Source of the DNA: Nissabacter sp. SGAir0207
Lineage (GTDB): Bacteria > Pseudomonadota > Gammaproteobacteria > Enterobacterales > Enterobacteriaceae
Direction: 5' to 3'
Assembly: GCF_005491205.1 (NCBI RefSeq)
Contig: NZ_CP028040.1
Coordinates: 9,039-73,038, forward strand
DNA length: 64,000 nucleotides
Positions 46,881-56,574 of the stretch are shown here, one piece after another. Both the position numbers and the translations under genes were made by a program. Numbering within the stretch: position 1 is the stretch's first letter; each line of letters starts with the position of its first letter. The notes under the pieces were generated by a model, which worked only from the letters and a program-made list of their open reading frames with translations, made no database searches and was not told where the DNA came from.

Positions 46881-48317
46881 ATGGCTATTTCTCGAAGGAA
46901 ACTGATTATTGGCACAGGTGTCGGTGCTGGCGTATTGGCTGCGGGGGCTGGGGCAACACTGCTTACCGACAATCTGCCTGCCGCCCCTGATTCATTGCTG
47001 AAAATCGATGCCCTTCCTTCAGACGATCCTACGCCGGGCTGGTTCCATACCAGCAAGAAGCGCCAGCCCAAGCCAGCGCTGGTCGGCGACGCACAGGCTC
47101 CTTGGGTGGTTATCGGTGCGGGGTTTGCCGGTCTGGCCGCCGCCCGCCAATTGGCGCTCAACTTTCCCCAGGATCAGGTGATTTTGATTGAGGCCCAGCA
47201 GGTTGGTTTTGGCACCGCCGGGCGTAACGCCGGGTTCCTTATCGATGTGCCGCACGACATCAGTGCGCCGGACTATATCGGTGATAAAACCATTGCCCGT
47301 AATATTCTGAACTTAAATCAGACCGGCCAGCGGATCCTAAAAGATTTGGTGGAAGAGCATAATATTACTGAAGCCCATATGCGGCATTCAGGTAAATATC
47401 AGGCTGCGGTAGAAGACAGCGGTATTGCGGTTCTGGAAGCCTATCGCGGTGGTCTGGAATCACTGGGCCAAAAATGCAAAATTATTGAAGGCAAAGATCT
47501 GCCTGATATTTTCGGCACCAAGTTCTATCGCAAGGCGCTATATACGCCGGGCACTATTTTGGTTCAGCCCTCTGGTCTGGTGAAAGGATTGGCCGACAGC
47601 CTGCCGGAAAACGTCACGCTCTATGAAGATACGCCGATCACCGCCATTGAATATGAGCCACAGATCGTGCTGCACCACCCGACCGGGCGTATTCTGGCCA
47701 ATAAGCTGATCCTGGCGAATAATGCCTTTGGTACCCATTTCGGCTTTGGCGAACGCACTATTTTCCCAATCTTCACCTATGGCAGCCTGACGCGTCCGCT
47801 GACCAAAGCGGAGCAGGACAGCATTGGCGGGCACGATTTCTGGGGCATTATTCCGGCCGATCCGTTTGGTACAACCTGCCGTCGTACCCACGATAACCGC
47901 ATCCTGATCCGTAACAGCTTTAGCTTTAATGAGGATGGGCGTCACAAGCCGGGTTATACCCAAAAATATCGCCAGTCACACCGTCTCTCATTCGAACGTC
48001 GCTTCCCAACCCTGACAGATGTTAATTTCGAACATACTTGGGGCGGCGGTCTGGGGATGACGCGCAACGGTTCCAGCCTGTTTGGTGAACTGAGAAAGAA
48101 TGTGTATGGCGCGCTGGGTTGTAACGGGCTTGGCACCGTGCGCTGTACCGCGATGGGCACCATGCTGGCCGACTGGCTCGCTGGCAAGCGCAACGATACC
48201 ATTGACTACCTGTTATCACTGCCAAAACCAGAGTGGAACCCGCCGGATCCGTTGCTGACGATGGGCGTGAACTTCACCCTGCGTCGTGGCATGAGTAACG
48301 CTGGTCTTGAAGCCTGA
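46881..48317 (+). CDS. FAD-dependent oxidoreductase (DAO family) with Tat-like N-terminus
   Basis: A 478-residue flavoprotein. The N-terminus SRRKLIIGTGVGAGVLAAGAG resembles a twin-arginine signal, suggesting an exported or membrane-anchored enzyme. WVVIGAGFAGLAAARQLAL near residue 75 is the FAD Rossmann loop, with GTAGRNAGF and the C-terminal GALGCNGLG as second FAD contacts. It resembles gamma-glutamylputrescine/amino-acid oxidases. AAGGAG precedes the start and a terminator hairpin follows. Substrate unknown. Confidence 0.85.
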   Translation: MAISRRKLIIGTGVGAGVLAAGAGATLLTDNLPAAPDSLLKIDALPSDDPTPGWFHTSKKRQPKPALVGDAQAPWVVIGAGFAGLAAARQLALNFPQDQVILIEAQQVGFGTAGRNAGFLIDVPHDISAPDYIGDKTIARNILNLNQTGQRILKDLVEEHNITEAHMRHSGKYQAAVEDSGIAVLEAYRGGLESLGQKCKIIEGKDLPDIFGTKFYRKALYTPGTILVQPSGLVKGLADSLPENVTLYEDTPITAIEYEPQIVLHHPTGRILANKLILANNAFGTHFGFGERTIFPIFTYGSLTRPLTKAEQDSIGGHDFWGIIPADPFGTTCRRTHDNRILIRNSFSFNEDGRHKPGYTQKYRQSHRLSFERRFPTLTDVNFEHTWGGGLGMTRNGSSLFGELRKNVYGALGCNGLGTVRCTAMGTMLADWLAGKRNDTIDYLLSLPKPEWNPPDPLLTMGVNFTLRRGMSNAGLEA

Positions 48318-48333
48318 TGTAAATGAGTGCGTA

Positions 48334-48358
48334 GCTGCATCCCTTTCTGGGATGCAGC
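48334..48358 (+). terminator. Terminator after the FAD oxidoreductase
   Basis: Ten-base perfect stem GCTGCATCCC and GGGATGCAGC around TTTCT, 17 bases after the stop, followed by TTATCTGGCTTTT. Confidence 0.75.
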
Positions 48359-48418
48359 TTATCTGGCTTTTCTATGAGCGAAGCGTGATAAAACCTGAGT
48401 TTGCCGAGATATGCGTAT

Positions 48419-48706
48419 TCAGTGATGAATATGCTTCAGCTCTTCTTCAGTCAGCCCAGTAATTTTTATGATGGAGACATGGTCGAGGCCGTTTTCAAGC
48501 ATCTTGCGGGCGATTTCCAGACTGGCTTCATATTTGCCAAGCTGTATGCCTTCTCGACATCCTATTTCTTTACCTTCCTGGCGCCCTATTTCTTTGCCTT
48601 CCTGACGCCCTTTCTCGCGGCCTTTTTGCTCGAGTTGTTGTGCAATCGTCATCAGTTCATCCTCACCGCTTTGCCAGTTCGACAGCGCACAGAGGCGTGC
48701 AGCCAT
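48419..48706 (-). CDS. Stand-alone duplicate of the Rpn C-terminal module (RpnS-like)
   Basis: Begins right after the rpn stop. From residue 19 on, MTIAQQLEQKGREKGRQEGK and the end LTEEELKHIHH repeat the C-terminus of the preceding nuclease almost exactly, with a different number of GREGKEIG-type repeats. ATG at 48652 has GAGG eight bases upstream, the same spacing as the internal start in the parent gene, and is the likely start (about 77 residues). It lacks the nuclease domain. In E. coli Rpn genes such C-terminal products act as intragenic antitoxins, so this may be a freed antitoxin copy; a truncated duplication is the plain alternative. Confidence 0.65.
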   Translation of the reverse strand: MAARLCALSNWQSGEDELMTIAQQLEQKGREKGRQEGKEIGRQEGKEIGCREGIQLGKYEASLEIARKMLENGLDHVSIIKITGLTEEELKHIHH

Positions 48707-49657
48707 TCAGTGATGAATATGCTTCAGCTCTTCTTCAGTCAATCCGGTAATTTTCATGATGGAAACATTGTCGAGGCCGTTTTCAAGCATCTTGCGGGCA
48801 ATTTCCAGGCTGGCTTCATATTTGCCTTCTCGACGCCCTATTTCTTTACCTTCCTGGCGCCCTATTTCTTTGCCTTCTCGACGCCCTTTCTCGCGGCCTT
48901 TCTGCTCGAGTTGTTGTGCAATCGTCATCAGTTCATCCTCATGTTGCGGCATCCGCTGTGCCAGTTCACGGATAATCGCTTCCGCATCCGGCGTTTCGCC
49001 CGCCTGAAGCATATAGTTTACCAGCGCCAGCACCTGCTGTCCGGTCATAAATTCGGTCAGCATCAGCGCCACCAGCCGGTCGAGAAACTCATTCAAATCG
49101 CGTTGGCGGATATGTTTTTGCAGCAGGGTCAATGCCGCCATGCTGCGGTGCTGCATGATCTCCTCGTCTGGGATGATCGTTACGTCCACCAGTGGAAAAC
49201 CCGTGCTGTAGAGCGCGGCGGCGGTGTCCGGGTCATTGAACAGTTGCAGCCAGTTCATGCTGTAAGGATAGGGGCTACGCTTGCCTTGGTAAAACAGCAC
49301 CGGAATGACCAGCGGCAGCGTTTTATGCCCTGCATCCAGATGACGCTGCATGGCGGCCACCGCATAGCGCATCAACCGAAACGCCATATGCTTGTCCGGT
49401 GAGCTTTGATGCTCAATCAGCACATGCACGTACCCTTGGCCTTTCGCCGTGTTCAGCGAGTAGAGCACATCGCTGTAGTAGGGGCGTAAATCATCCTCGA
49501 CAAAACTGCCGGACTCCAGCTTCAGCGTCGCGAGGTCACACATCGCCAGCAGGGCCGGTGGGAGGTGAAGCCTCATAAAATCACGCGCCGTGTCAGGGTG
49601 CGAAAGAAAGGTTTTGAATACCGCGTCATGCGGCGTAGGCGTACTTTTTTTCTTCAT
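48707..49657 (-). CDS. rpn: Rpn-family PD-(D/E)XK nuclease (recombination-promoting nuclease/YhgA-like)
   Basis: About 316 residues from MKKKSTPTPHDAVFKTFLSH. DLRPYYSDVLYSL and VLIEHQSSPDKHMAFRLMRY hold the PD-(D/E)XK active site (Asp, then Glu-x-Gln). The C-terminus is a helical region with repeated GRREGKEIG words and ends LTEEELKHIHH. Rpn proteins are DNA endonucleases linked to recombination and phage defence. An internal ATG at 48928 with GAGG eight bases upstream would give an RpnS-type small product. A longer frame to 49699 lacks support. Confidence 0.9.
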   Translation of the reverse strand: MKKKSTPTPHDAVFKTFLSHPDTARDFMRLHLPPALLAMCDLATLKLESGSFVEDDLRPYYSDVLYSLNTAKGQGYVHVLIEHQSSPDKHMAFRLMRYAVAAMQRHLDAGHKTLPLVIPVLFYQGKRSPYPYSMNWLQLFNDPDTAAALYSTGFPLVDVTIIPDEEIMQHRSMAALTLLQKHIRQRDLNEFLDRLVALMLTEFMTGQQVLALVNYMLQAGETPDAEAIIRELAQRMPQHEDELMTIAQQLEQKGREKGRREGKEIGRQEGKEIGRREGKYEASLEIARKMLENGLDNVSIMKITGLTEEELKHIHH

Positions 49658-49733
49658 TGTGAACCTGTTGCCCCTTGTATAAACGAGCCATGTTACCACC
49701 CTCTTCTGATCGCCAGCCGTGAGGGGATCACGG

Positions 49734-50483
49734 TTACATCAGGCTGATGTGCTTATTTGCCAGCCACTGGCGCATCTCGTCATCGGGTTCCTCATCAACC
49801 ACCAGTGTGCTGGCCAGTGTCAGATCGCCAATCACAAAGGCGGACGCGGAATTCATCTTCTCCGGCGAAACCATCACCACGGTTTCAGCGGCGCGGGCTG
49901 CCAAGGCGCGTTTCACACTCGCTTCCTCGTAGTTGCCGGTGGTCAATCCTGCGGTTTTATGCACGCCGGTCACCCCCATAAAGAAGATATCCGCGTTGAT
50001 ATGCGCGATGGCTTCCAGCACGGCACTGCCCACGGCAACCACCGAGTGGCGATAGAGCTGCCCGCCAATCATGATGACATCGATAAGGGGATAATCCACC
50101 AGCGCCACCGCGATGCTGGGGCTATGGGTAACCACGGTAAACGCCAGGTTGGTGGGCAACACCTTTACCATTTCTGCGGTGGTGGTGCCGCCATCGATGA
50201 TCACCACCTGCCCCGCCTGAATCAACTGGACGGCTTTTTTCGCAATCACCTGTTTTGAGCCAGTCTGCACGTTTTTGCGCGTTTCAAACGGCGCGATAGC
50301 GGCTGAAACCGGCAGGGCACCGCCGTGCACGCGTTGCAGCAGCGATTCCGAAGCCAGTTCGCGTAAGTCCCGGCGGATAGAGTCCTCCGAGACGCCAAAC
50401 CGTTGGCTCAAATCGCTGGATGTCACCTGCTTCTCCTCTGCCAGGATTTGCAGGATACGCTGTTTACGTTGGCTCGATAGCAT
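49734..50483 (-). CDS. DeoR-family transcriptional regulator
   Basis: A 249-residue regulator. The N-terminal helix-turn-helix is RKQRILQILAEEKQVTSSDL then SEDSIRRDLRELA. The C-terminal DeoRC sensor has VIIDGGTTTAEMVKVLP and ADIFFMGVTGVHKTAGLTT, which bind a phosphosugar. It is divergent from the Nudix gene across 81 bp, but no sugar operon is adjacent, so its targets are unknown. A longer frame to 50594 would overlap the Nudix start. Confidence 0.88.
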   Translation of the reverse strand: MLSSQRKQRILQILAEEKQVTSSDLSQRFGVSEDSIRRDLRELASESLLQRVHGGALPVSAAIAPFETRKNVQTGSKQVIAKKAVQLIQAGQVVIIDGGTTTAEMVKVLPTNLAFTVVTHSPSIAVALVDYPLIDVIMIGGQLYRHSVVAVGSAVLEAIAHINADIFFMGVTGVHKTAGLTTGNYEEASVKRALAARAAETVVMVSPEKMNSASAFVIGDLTLASTLVVDEEPDDEMRQWLANKHISLM

Positions 50484-50564
50484 GAGTGGCACTCGTCTTT
50501 TTTCTTGATGTTGCACGATTATGCATGATAGCGTGGATTTTGTCATCAACAGGAGGGCGCAAAC

Positions 50565-51139
50565 GTGCAGGCTAAAGTACGCAATATCCAACAACAGTTA
50601 CTCTCTGATAACTGGTATATCCTGAAAAAATACACCTTCGAGTTACAACGTGCGGATGGCACCTGGCAGCAGCAGAGCCGGGAAGCCTACGATCGGGCAA
50701 CGGCGCGGTGATTCTGCTCTACAACCGCCAGAAGCAGACCGTGGTGCTGACCCGGCAGTTTCGCCTTCCTGCCTTCATCAATGGCCATGACGGGATGCTG
50801 ATTGAGGCCGCAGCGGGCCTGCTGGATGACGCCACGCCAGAGGCGCGCATCCTCGCTGAGGCGGAGGAGGAGACAGGTTTCAGCGTAAGCAAGGTTGAAA
50901 AGGTGTTTGAAGCCTTTATGAGCCCCGGCTCGGTCACTGAGAAGCTCTACTTTTTTATCGCCGAATATGAGGATAAAGACAGGCTAAACGCCGGCGGCGG
51001 GCTGGCAGAGGAAGGAGAGGATATCGAGGTACTGGAGTGGCCATTGGCGCGCGCACTGGAGGCTATTCGCAGCGGGGAGATCATGGATGCGAAAACCATC
51101 ATGCTATTACAACACCTGGCGTTGAACGTCACCTTTTAA
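50565..51139 (+). pseudogene. nudK: NudK-like Nudix hydrolase (one-base frameshift)
   Basis: GTG start behind AGGAGGG; the N-terminus [20 protein letters not shown] runs to REAYDR, then changes frame. One extra G at 50695-50697 restores [20 protein letters not shown]. The Nudix box is [20 protein letters not shown], with Ala in place of the usual Arg before the Glu repeat. [18 protein letters not shown] and [18 protein letters not shown] match NudK, which hydrolyses GDP-mannose and other nucleotide sugars. The rebuilt protein has about 191 residues. Confidence 0.85.
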
Positions 51140-51143
51140 GCGT

Positions 51144-52108
51144 CTATCCGCAGGGATGCCGGTGATATTCATCCTGCGATTTATTGATTGCGCGCGCAGA
51201 GAGGTGGCCAGGCACGGCGGCAGGGAAATGATCCATCAACCAGTGGATAAATACGCGGAGCCGGGGTGGAATATGCCTGTTTTGTGAATAGACGACATGA
51301 AAGGGATAGGGATCTGGCCGCCATTTATGCAGGATTTCAACCAGTGCCCCGGTTTTGAGTGCATGATCCAGCGAATAGGTGAATGTCTGGATAATACCCA
51401 GCCCAGATTCCACAGCAGCTATATGGGCATTGCTCTCATTGATGCCCAAATGGTATTCCGTTTTTACCTCCAGTTTTACCCCATTATGTTTGAACCGGAA
51501 TGGAAACGCCTTGCCGCTTGCTGGTGAAAGATAGCTGATAAGGCGATGGCCATTCTTCAACTCTTCTGGATAGGCCGGCACCCCATAGCGTTTCAGGTAG
51601 CCCGGCGTGGCGCAGGTGATCATGGTCGCCTCACCAATTTTGCGGGCAATCAAGGTGGAATCCTCCATTGGCCCGCCTCTTATCGCGCAATCAACGCTAT
51701 TGCTAATGAGATCCGAAGGCTTATCGGCCACCTCAAGATTAATACGGATGTCCGGGTAGGTCGCCATAAAACTCGCCAACAGGGGAATGACCACATTGCA
51801 CGCGGTAGACCCGCCGATGGCAATTCGCAGATGCCCACGGGGTTTATTTCTCGATCCCTTAAAAGAGGCATCAATCTCTTCCAGTTCTATCAACAGCCTT
51901 ACTGCCTTATCGTAATACTCTCGCCCCTCCGGGTAATGGTGATTTTCCGGGTGGTGCGCTGCAAAAGACACACCCCAAGATGGGACTCAAGCTGCTGGAT
52001 GGTTTTACTGAGGGTGGCGTTCGGCATATTGAGTGACTCTGCCGCGCGGGTAAAATTCCCTGCCTCAACGACCCGAGTAAATGCCCTGATAGCTAAGAAT
52101 CTGTCCAT
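51144..52108 (-). pseudogene. LysR-family regulator of the divergent SDR gene (one-base frameshift)
   Basis: The first frame, MDRFLAIRAFTRVVEAGNF to RTTRKITIT, is the LysR helix-turn-helix. The second frame takes over at EGREYYDKAVRLLIELEEI and gives the whole effector domain (GHLRIAIGGSTACNVVIPLL, ISYLSPASGKAFPFRF). One C missing opposite GGG at 51931-51933 explains the break; the rebuilt length is about 321 residues. It is divergent from the SDR at 52.3 kb, the classical LysR/target arrangement. Confidence 0.87.
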
Positions 52109-52293
52109 TTGTTCATTATTCCCGGTTGTTATTTCTAATTATTCACCCAGAGAAATAGTGTTTTTCTTTTTTGTAGATTTTTCCAGCCTTGATTTCAGCG
52201 TTACAGTGCCTGTGCGCTGTTAACACGCAATCAGTGATAAGTAACCCGCTGACTCTTCTCACCAATTTTTACCATACATTGAGGTTCCACTTC

Positions 52294-53043
52294 ATGAGTA
52301 AAAATCTATCAGAAAAGATCGCATTAGTGACCGGGGGAAGTTCTGGTATTGGCCTGGCTTCAGCAAAAGAACTGGCAACACAGGGCGCCAGGGTCTATAT
52401 CACGGGCCGCCGGCAGGAGGAGCTGGATGCTGCGGTGGCTGACATTGGGCCAGCAGCGACCGGCATCCGGGCCGATGCCGCGGTTTTATCCGATCTCGAC
52501 AGGGTTTTTGCGACCATCGCCAGCGAGTCAGGACGTCTGGATATCCTTTTTGCCAATGCGGGCGGCGGCGACATGATGCCTTTGGGTGCCATCACGGAAG
52601 AGCACGTTGATCGCATATTCGGCACCAACGTCCGTGGGCTGCTCTTCACAGTCCAAAAGGCGCTGCCCCTGCTGGTGAATGGTGCCTCCATCATACTGAC
52701 AGGCTCAACCGCCGCGGCCAAGGGAACGGCAAACTTCAGCGTCTACAGCGCGAGCAAAGCAGCCGTCAGGAACTTTGCCCGCTCATGGGCGCTGGACTTA
52801 AAGGATCGCGGCATCCGGGTGAATGTGGTTAGCCCCGGCCCCATCCGCACGGCTGGCTTGGGCGGGCTGGTGCCTGAGGCGCAGCGTCAGGGGCTGTTTG
52901 ACAGCCTTGCCGCGGGCGTCCCCCTTGGGCGGCTGGGCGAGCCTGAGGAAATTGGCAAAGCCGTCGCCTTTCTTGCGTCTGATGATGCAGCCTTTATTAA
53001 CGCCGCTGAATTTTATGTCGATGGCGGTTTGGCACAGGTCTAG
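52294..53043 (+). CDS. Short-chain dehydrogenase/reductase
   Basis: A 249-residue classical [22 protein letters not shown] (cofactor loop), [10 protein letters not shown] (in place of NNAG), catalytic Ser in [11 protein letters not shown], and [19 protein letters not shown]. It begins at ATG 52294 with GAGG nine bases upstream; the longer frame upstream is not needed. Likely controlled by the divergent LysR gene. Similar enzymes reduce small carbonyl compounds; substrate unknown. Confidence 0.88.
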   Translation: MSKNLSEKIALVTGGSSGIGLASAKELATQGARVYITGRRQEELDAAVADIGPAATGIRADAAVLSDLDRVFATIASESGRLDILFANAGGGDMMPLGAITEEHVDRIFGTNVRGLLFTVQKALPLLVNGASIILTGSTAAAKGTANFSVYSASKAAVRNFARSWALDLKDRGIRVNVVSPGPIRTAGLGGLVPEAQRQGLFDSLAAGVPLGRLGEPEEIGKAVAFLASDDAAFINAAEFYVDGGLAQV

Positions 53044-53155
53044 CTAAGAGCCAGATAAAAATAGAGAAGCAATGCTTTTGGGCGGGTTTCATTATCCCGG
53101 CTCGCATTCAGCGATTGTTTCTCTATTCCATAAACTCATTTCCATGAAGGTGTTT

Positions 53156-53572
53156 ATGCGATCGATACGTTCTACATTCATTTGCGCCTGCCTGCTGCCG
53201 TTCTTCACGGTCGGCGCCCAGGCCCACGATCATGCGGCCCTGCCGGTCACCCACGGCACCCCGGAAGCCGCCTTTATGCAGGATAATCAGGTTGCGATGG
53301 ACAAGATGATGGCCGGGATGGCCATCAAGCCAGCGGGAAATATCGACGAAGATTTTTTGGCGATGATGGCATCTCACCATCAGGGAGCCATCGATATGGC
53401 GATGGCTGAATTACGATACGGCACCCACCCGCAGCTCAGGCGTATTGCACAGGAGATTATCGTCACCCAGCAGCAGGAGATAACCGCCATGTATCAGGCG
53501 TTGGGCAAACCGCTGCCACCTTCCCAACCCGCCCCCGACCAGATCACGCCGGTTTCTCAGCCCGTACCGTGA
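53156..53572 (+). CDS. DUF305 family secreted protein
   Basis: About 138 residues with a signal peptide (RSIRSTFICACLLPFFTVGA, cut after AQA). The mature part begins HDHAALP and has the DUF305 motif DEDFLAMMASHHQGAIDMA, a four-helix, His/Met-rich ferritin-like fold. Related proteins are linked to copper handling (CopM-like). GAAGG fits ATG 53156 better than the in-frame ATG 53144. The beta-propeller gene follows 66 bases later; both products are predicted to be periplasmic. Confidence 0.87.
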   Translation: MRSIRSTFICACLLPFFTVGAQAHDHAALPVTHGTPEAAFMQDNQVAMDKMMAGMAIKPAGNIDEDFLAMMASHHQGAIDMAMAELRYGTHPQLRRIAQEIIVTQQQEITAMYQALGKPLPPSQPAPDQITPVSQPVP

Positions 53573-53638
53573 GGGCACGGCCTCCCTTCGCAGGCATTGA
53601 CGTTTCAAACAGGGCTCTACTAACAACAGGACATCGCC

Positions 53639-55079
53639 ATGAAAAATCTGTTACGTACAGGCGTGGCTGCGGCACTCGCACTCTCATCGCTTCCCAGCCT
53701 TGCCGGCCAGGCTCCGTTCGCCTCTGCTGCCCCAAACATCCCGGTCAGCCACCGCGACCGCGTCTATGCGGCTGAACAGTTTTCAAATACTGTCTCGGTC
53801 ACCGATCCCGCCAGCAACACGCTGCTCGGCGTCATCAAGTTGGGCGATCCGCAGCCTGCCAACCTCAGCCCGCTGTATAAAGGGCAGGTGCTGGTACATG
53901 GCATGGGGTTTTCACCCGACGGCAAAACGCTGGTTGTTGTCTCGATAGGCTCCAACTCGGTGAGTTTTATTGACACCGCCACCAATCATGTCCGGCATAT
54001 CACCTACGTTGGCCGCTCGCCGCATGAAGCCTTTTTTACCCCGGACGGAAAAGAGGTATGGGTCACGGTACGTGGGGAAGATTATGTCTCCGTACTGGAT
54101 GGCAGTAGCGGCGAGGAGAAGCAACGCATCAAGGTGCCGGGCGGCCCCGGTATGCAGATTTTCTCGCCTGACGGGCAATATGGTTACGTCTGCTCCTCCT
54201 TCAATCCTGAAACCGTCGTCATTGAGGTAAAAACCCATAAAATCGTCGGTTCAGTGAAGCAGGCAAGCCCCTTCTGCCCGAACATCGCGGCCTCCCCAGA
54301 TGGAAAACAGGTGTGGTTTACCCTTAAAGATACGGGCAAAGTTCAGGTCTTTAACGCTAAGCCACCTTTTGATTTGCTCAAGACGCTGGATACCGGGCCG
54401 ATCACCAATCACGTCAACATTGTGCGCAATGCGCAGGGCAGCTTTGCCTGGATAACCGTCGGCGGCCTGAACAAGGTGGATGTGTATCGCACAGATGACT
54501 TCTCACTTGTCGCCTCTATCCCGGTCGGCAACCTGCCACATGGGCTGTGGCCCTCGGGCGATGGAAAGCGGATCTACGTCGGGCTTGAGAACGCCGATGC
54601 ACTCACGGCCATTGATACGGCAACCTACAAAGTGACCGCCACCATCCCGATCGGGCAGGCGCCACAGGCGGTCGCCTATGTGCCTGGAGCCGTGCCGACT
54701 GGCGACGGAACCCAAGGCTTGCAGCCGTTGGGGTGGCTGGCCACGCTGTCCACCTTAAATTGAAATCTGTCCATGCTGCACAGGGCGCGCAACCCGCCAC
54801 GACCGCCTCTTTGTTCGAGCAAGGGATCACGCAGATCCTCCAGGCGTCTGCCACCGGCCTCGAACCCAAGCAGAGCTATCTGCTGGCGCTGGCGGATCAA
54901 GCTGATGGCAAGGGGAAGCTGGAGTCGCTGACGCAGTTTATGACCAATCCCGCGGGCGCAGCCATCGTGAATGCGGTCGGGCCGATCCGCCAAATCGTCG
55001 ATGCCCAACATGCTGATGAGCGCCGCTATCTGGTGATAGTCAAACAGCAGGGGAGATTGTGCAGGTTCAGACGCCCTAA
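53639..55079 (+). pseudogene. YncE-like secreted beta-propeller protein (two one-base frameshifts)
   Basis: Signal peptide MKNLLRTGVAAALALSSLPS, then YVTN-type propeller repeats: VYAAEQFSNTVSVTDPASN, VVVSIGSNSVSFIDTATN, VWVTVRGEDYVSVLDGSSG and others. The frame breaks at QPLG (one G missing at 54730-54733); the next frame continues VAGHAVHLKLKSVHAAQG. It breaks again at KQQG (55050-55053) before ending EIVQVQTP with a stop at 55077-55079. The rebuilt length is about 480 residues, with an extra C-terminal helical domain after the propeller. A role in metal or heme handling is possible; unproven. Confidence 0.82.
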
Positions 55080-55118
55080 TTCCCCAGCAAAATGAGGCGC
55101 GCGAAAAATAAGGTTTAT

Positions 55119-55147
55119 AAAGCCCACCGGATAGGGGGCTTTTTTTA
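55119..55147 (+). terminator. Terminator after the beta-propeller gene
   Basis: AAGCCC and GGGCTT stem followed by a run of seven T, about 40 bases after the rebuilt stop. It supports DUF305 plus propeller as one transcript ending here. Confidence 0.75.
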
Positions 55148-55328
55148 TATTGCTGGCGCCATAATCGATGCCCTTAAAATCCCATCTGCGTAAATAATCA
55201 TACCGGCTACCGGTTTACTCCCGCTTAGGAGCATATTGATGCTGATAGACGGTGCCATGTCTGTTAATTTAAGCCCTTGGCTGGAAAAGATAAAAATAAC
55301 GCCGCCTTCCCCCTACAAGGAGTTGTTG

Positions 55329-56228
55329 ATGCCAGTAAATTTTGATCTCAACGATCTCTATGCTTTTCGCGCCCTGGTTGAGTATGGCAATTTTCGGCTG
55401 GCTGCTGAGTCTATCTGCCTGTCACAGTCTGCGTTGAGCCGAAGAATAGACAAACTTGAGGGCGCACTGGGCCTGAAGTTATTCGAGCGTACGACCCGGC
55501 GTGTCAGCCTGACCCTTGCCGGGCAGACATTCGCTGAGCGGGCAGGACGGCTCCTGACCGATTTTGAGGATGTGATGGCCGACATCAGCGAGGTTGGCCA
55601 GAGCCGGACTGGTCTGGTGACGGTCGCTTGCGTCCCTTCCGCCGCCTATTACTTTATGCCCAATGTGATAAGCCGCTTTCAGGCCAGATACCCCAGGGTG
55701 CGGGTAAAGCTTATCGACAGCAGCGCCAGCACTGTTTATGACGCGGTGGTCAGCGGGCAGGCAGATTTTGGCATCAGCTTTTCGGGTAGCCGGCAGCCGG
55801 ATATCGAGTTTTTGCCCCTGATTGAGGACCGGTATGTGGCCGCTTGCCGCCATGATCACCCACTCGTGGGCAAGAAGAGCCTGACCTGGCAGGCGTTTTA
55901 TCAGTATGCCTGGCTCGGTCTGGATAAGACCTCTGGCAACCGAAACCTGCTCGATCAAGCGCTGGCAGAGGTAGTGCCTGAGCGCCCCAGCCGTTGTGAA
56001 ACCCGGCATGTGACCACCCTGCTCGGCATGGTCGAGGCGGGGCTGGGCATTGCCGCGGTTCCTGCGATGTCACTGCCCGCCTCCGGCCATTCCATCCTGA
56101 CCCACCTGCCCCTGACCGACCCTGTGGTCACGCGCACCGTGGGCCTGCTCAAGCGCAACGGACGCATACTGTCACATGTGGCCGCTGAGCTTGAGAAACT
56201 GATTACTGAGCAGTATCCACCAACGTAG
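55329..56228 (+). CDS. LysR-family transcriptional regulator
   Basis: A 299-residue LysR protein from MPVNFDLNDLYAFRALVEYG; AAESICLSQSALSRRIDKLE is the recognition helix and TTRRVSLTLAGQTF the wing. The effector domain follows from about residue 90. A longer frame starts at 55236, but AAGGAG just before ATG 55329 decides the start. No obviously divergent target; the neighbours are unrelated. Confidence 0.9.
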   Translation: MPVNFDLNDLYAFRALVEYGNFRLAAESICLSQSALSRRIDKLEGALGLKLFERTTRRVSLTLAGQTFAERAGRLLTDFEDVMADISEVGQSRTGLVTVACVPSAAYYFMPNVISRFQARYPRVRVKLIDSSASTVYDAVVSGQADFGISFSGSRQPDIEFLPLIEDRYVAACRHDHPLVGKKSLTWQAFYQYAWLGLDKTSGNRNLLDQALAEVVPERPSRCETRHVTTLLGMVEAGLGIAAVPAMSLPASGHSILTHLPLTDPVVTRTVGLLKRNGRILSHVAAELEKLITEQYPPT

Positions 56229-56574
56229 CCGACTGCCGCATGGCAACCGCCCTCAGGCCAGTCGACCGCACCACTTCCTGTACCGCTGCTGACGAGAGGT
56301 AATCCAGCAGCTTTTTTGCCTCTTGGCTCCTCACTCTCTGCTTTATATTTGAAAATTATCCACGCTTTTTTGTTACCTGCTTTACAAGTGTGAATAAAGG
56401 ACGCGCCAATGTATTGATATGCGAGCGCCAGAGAGTTATACGATAAAGTGAAATATATGGGCATAAATCAATGGCTAAAAAGCACGGAGACATGCATCTC
56501 ATGAATACATAGTTAATTTAAATGATTTAGTTAACATCGATATTTTTTAAATAAATTTCATAAGGATATAAATC
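56229..56574. other. AT-rich gap before the Hcp cassette
   Basis: About 350 bases, without a coding frame of substance, becoming strongly AT-rich toward the hcp gene. The drop in GC and the absence of other T6SS genes suggest the boundary of a transferred cassette. Confidence 0.45.
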
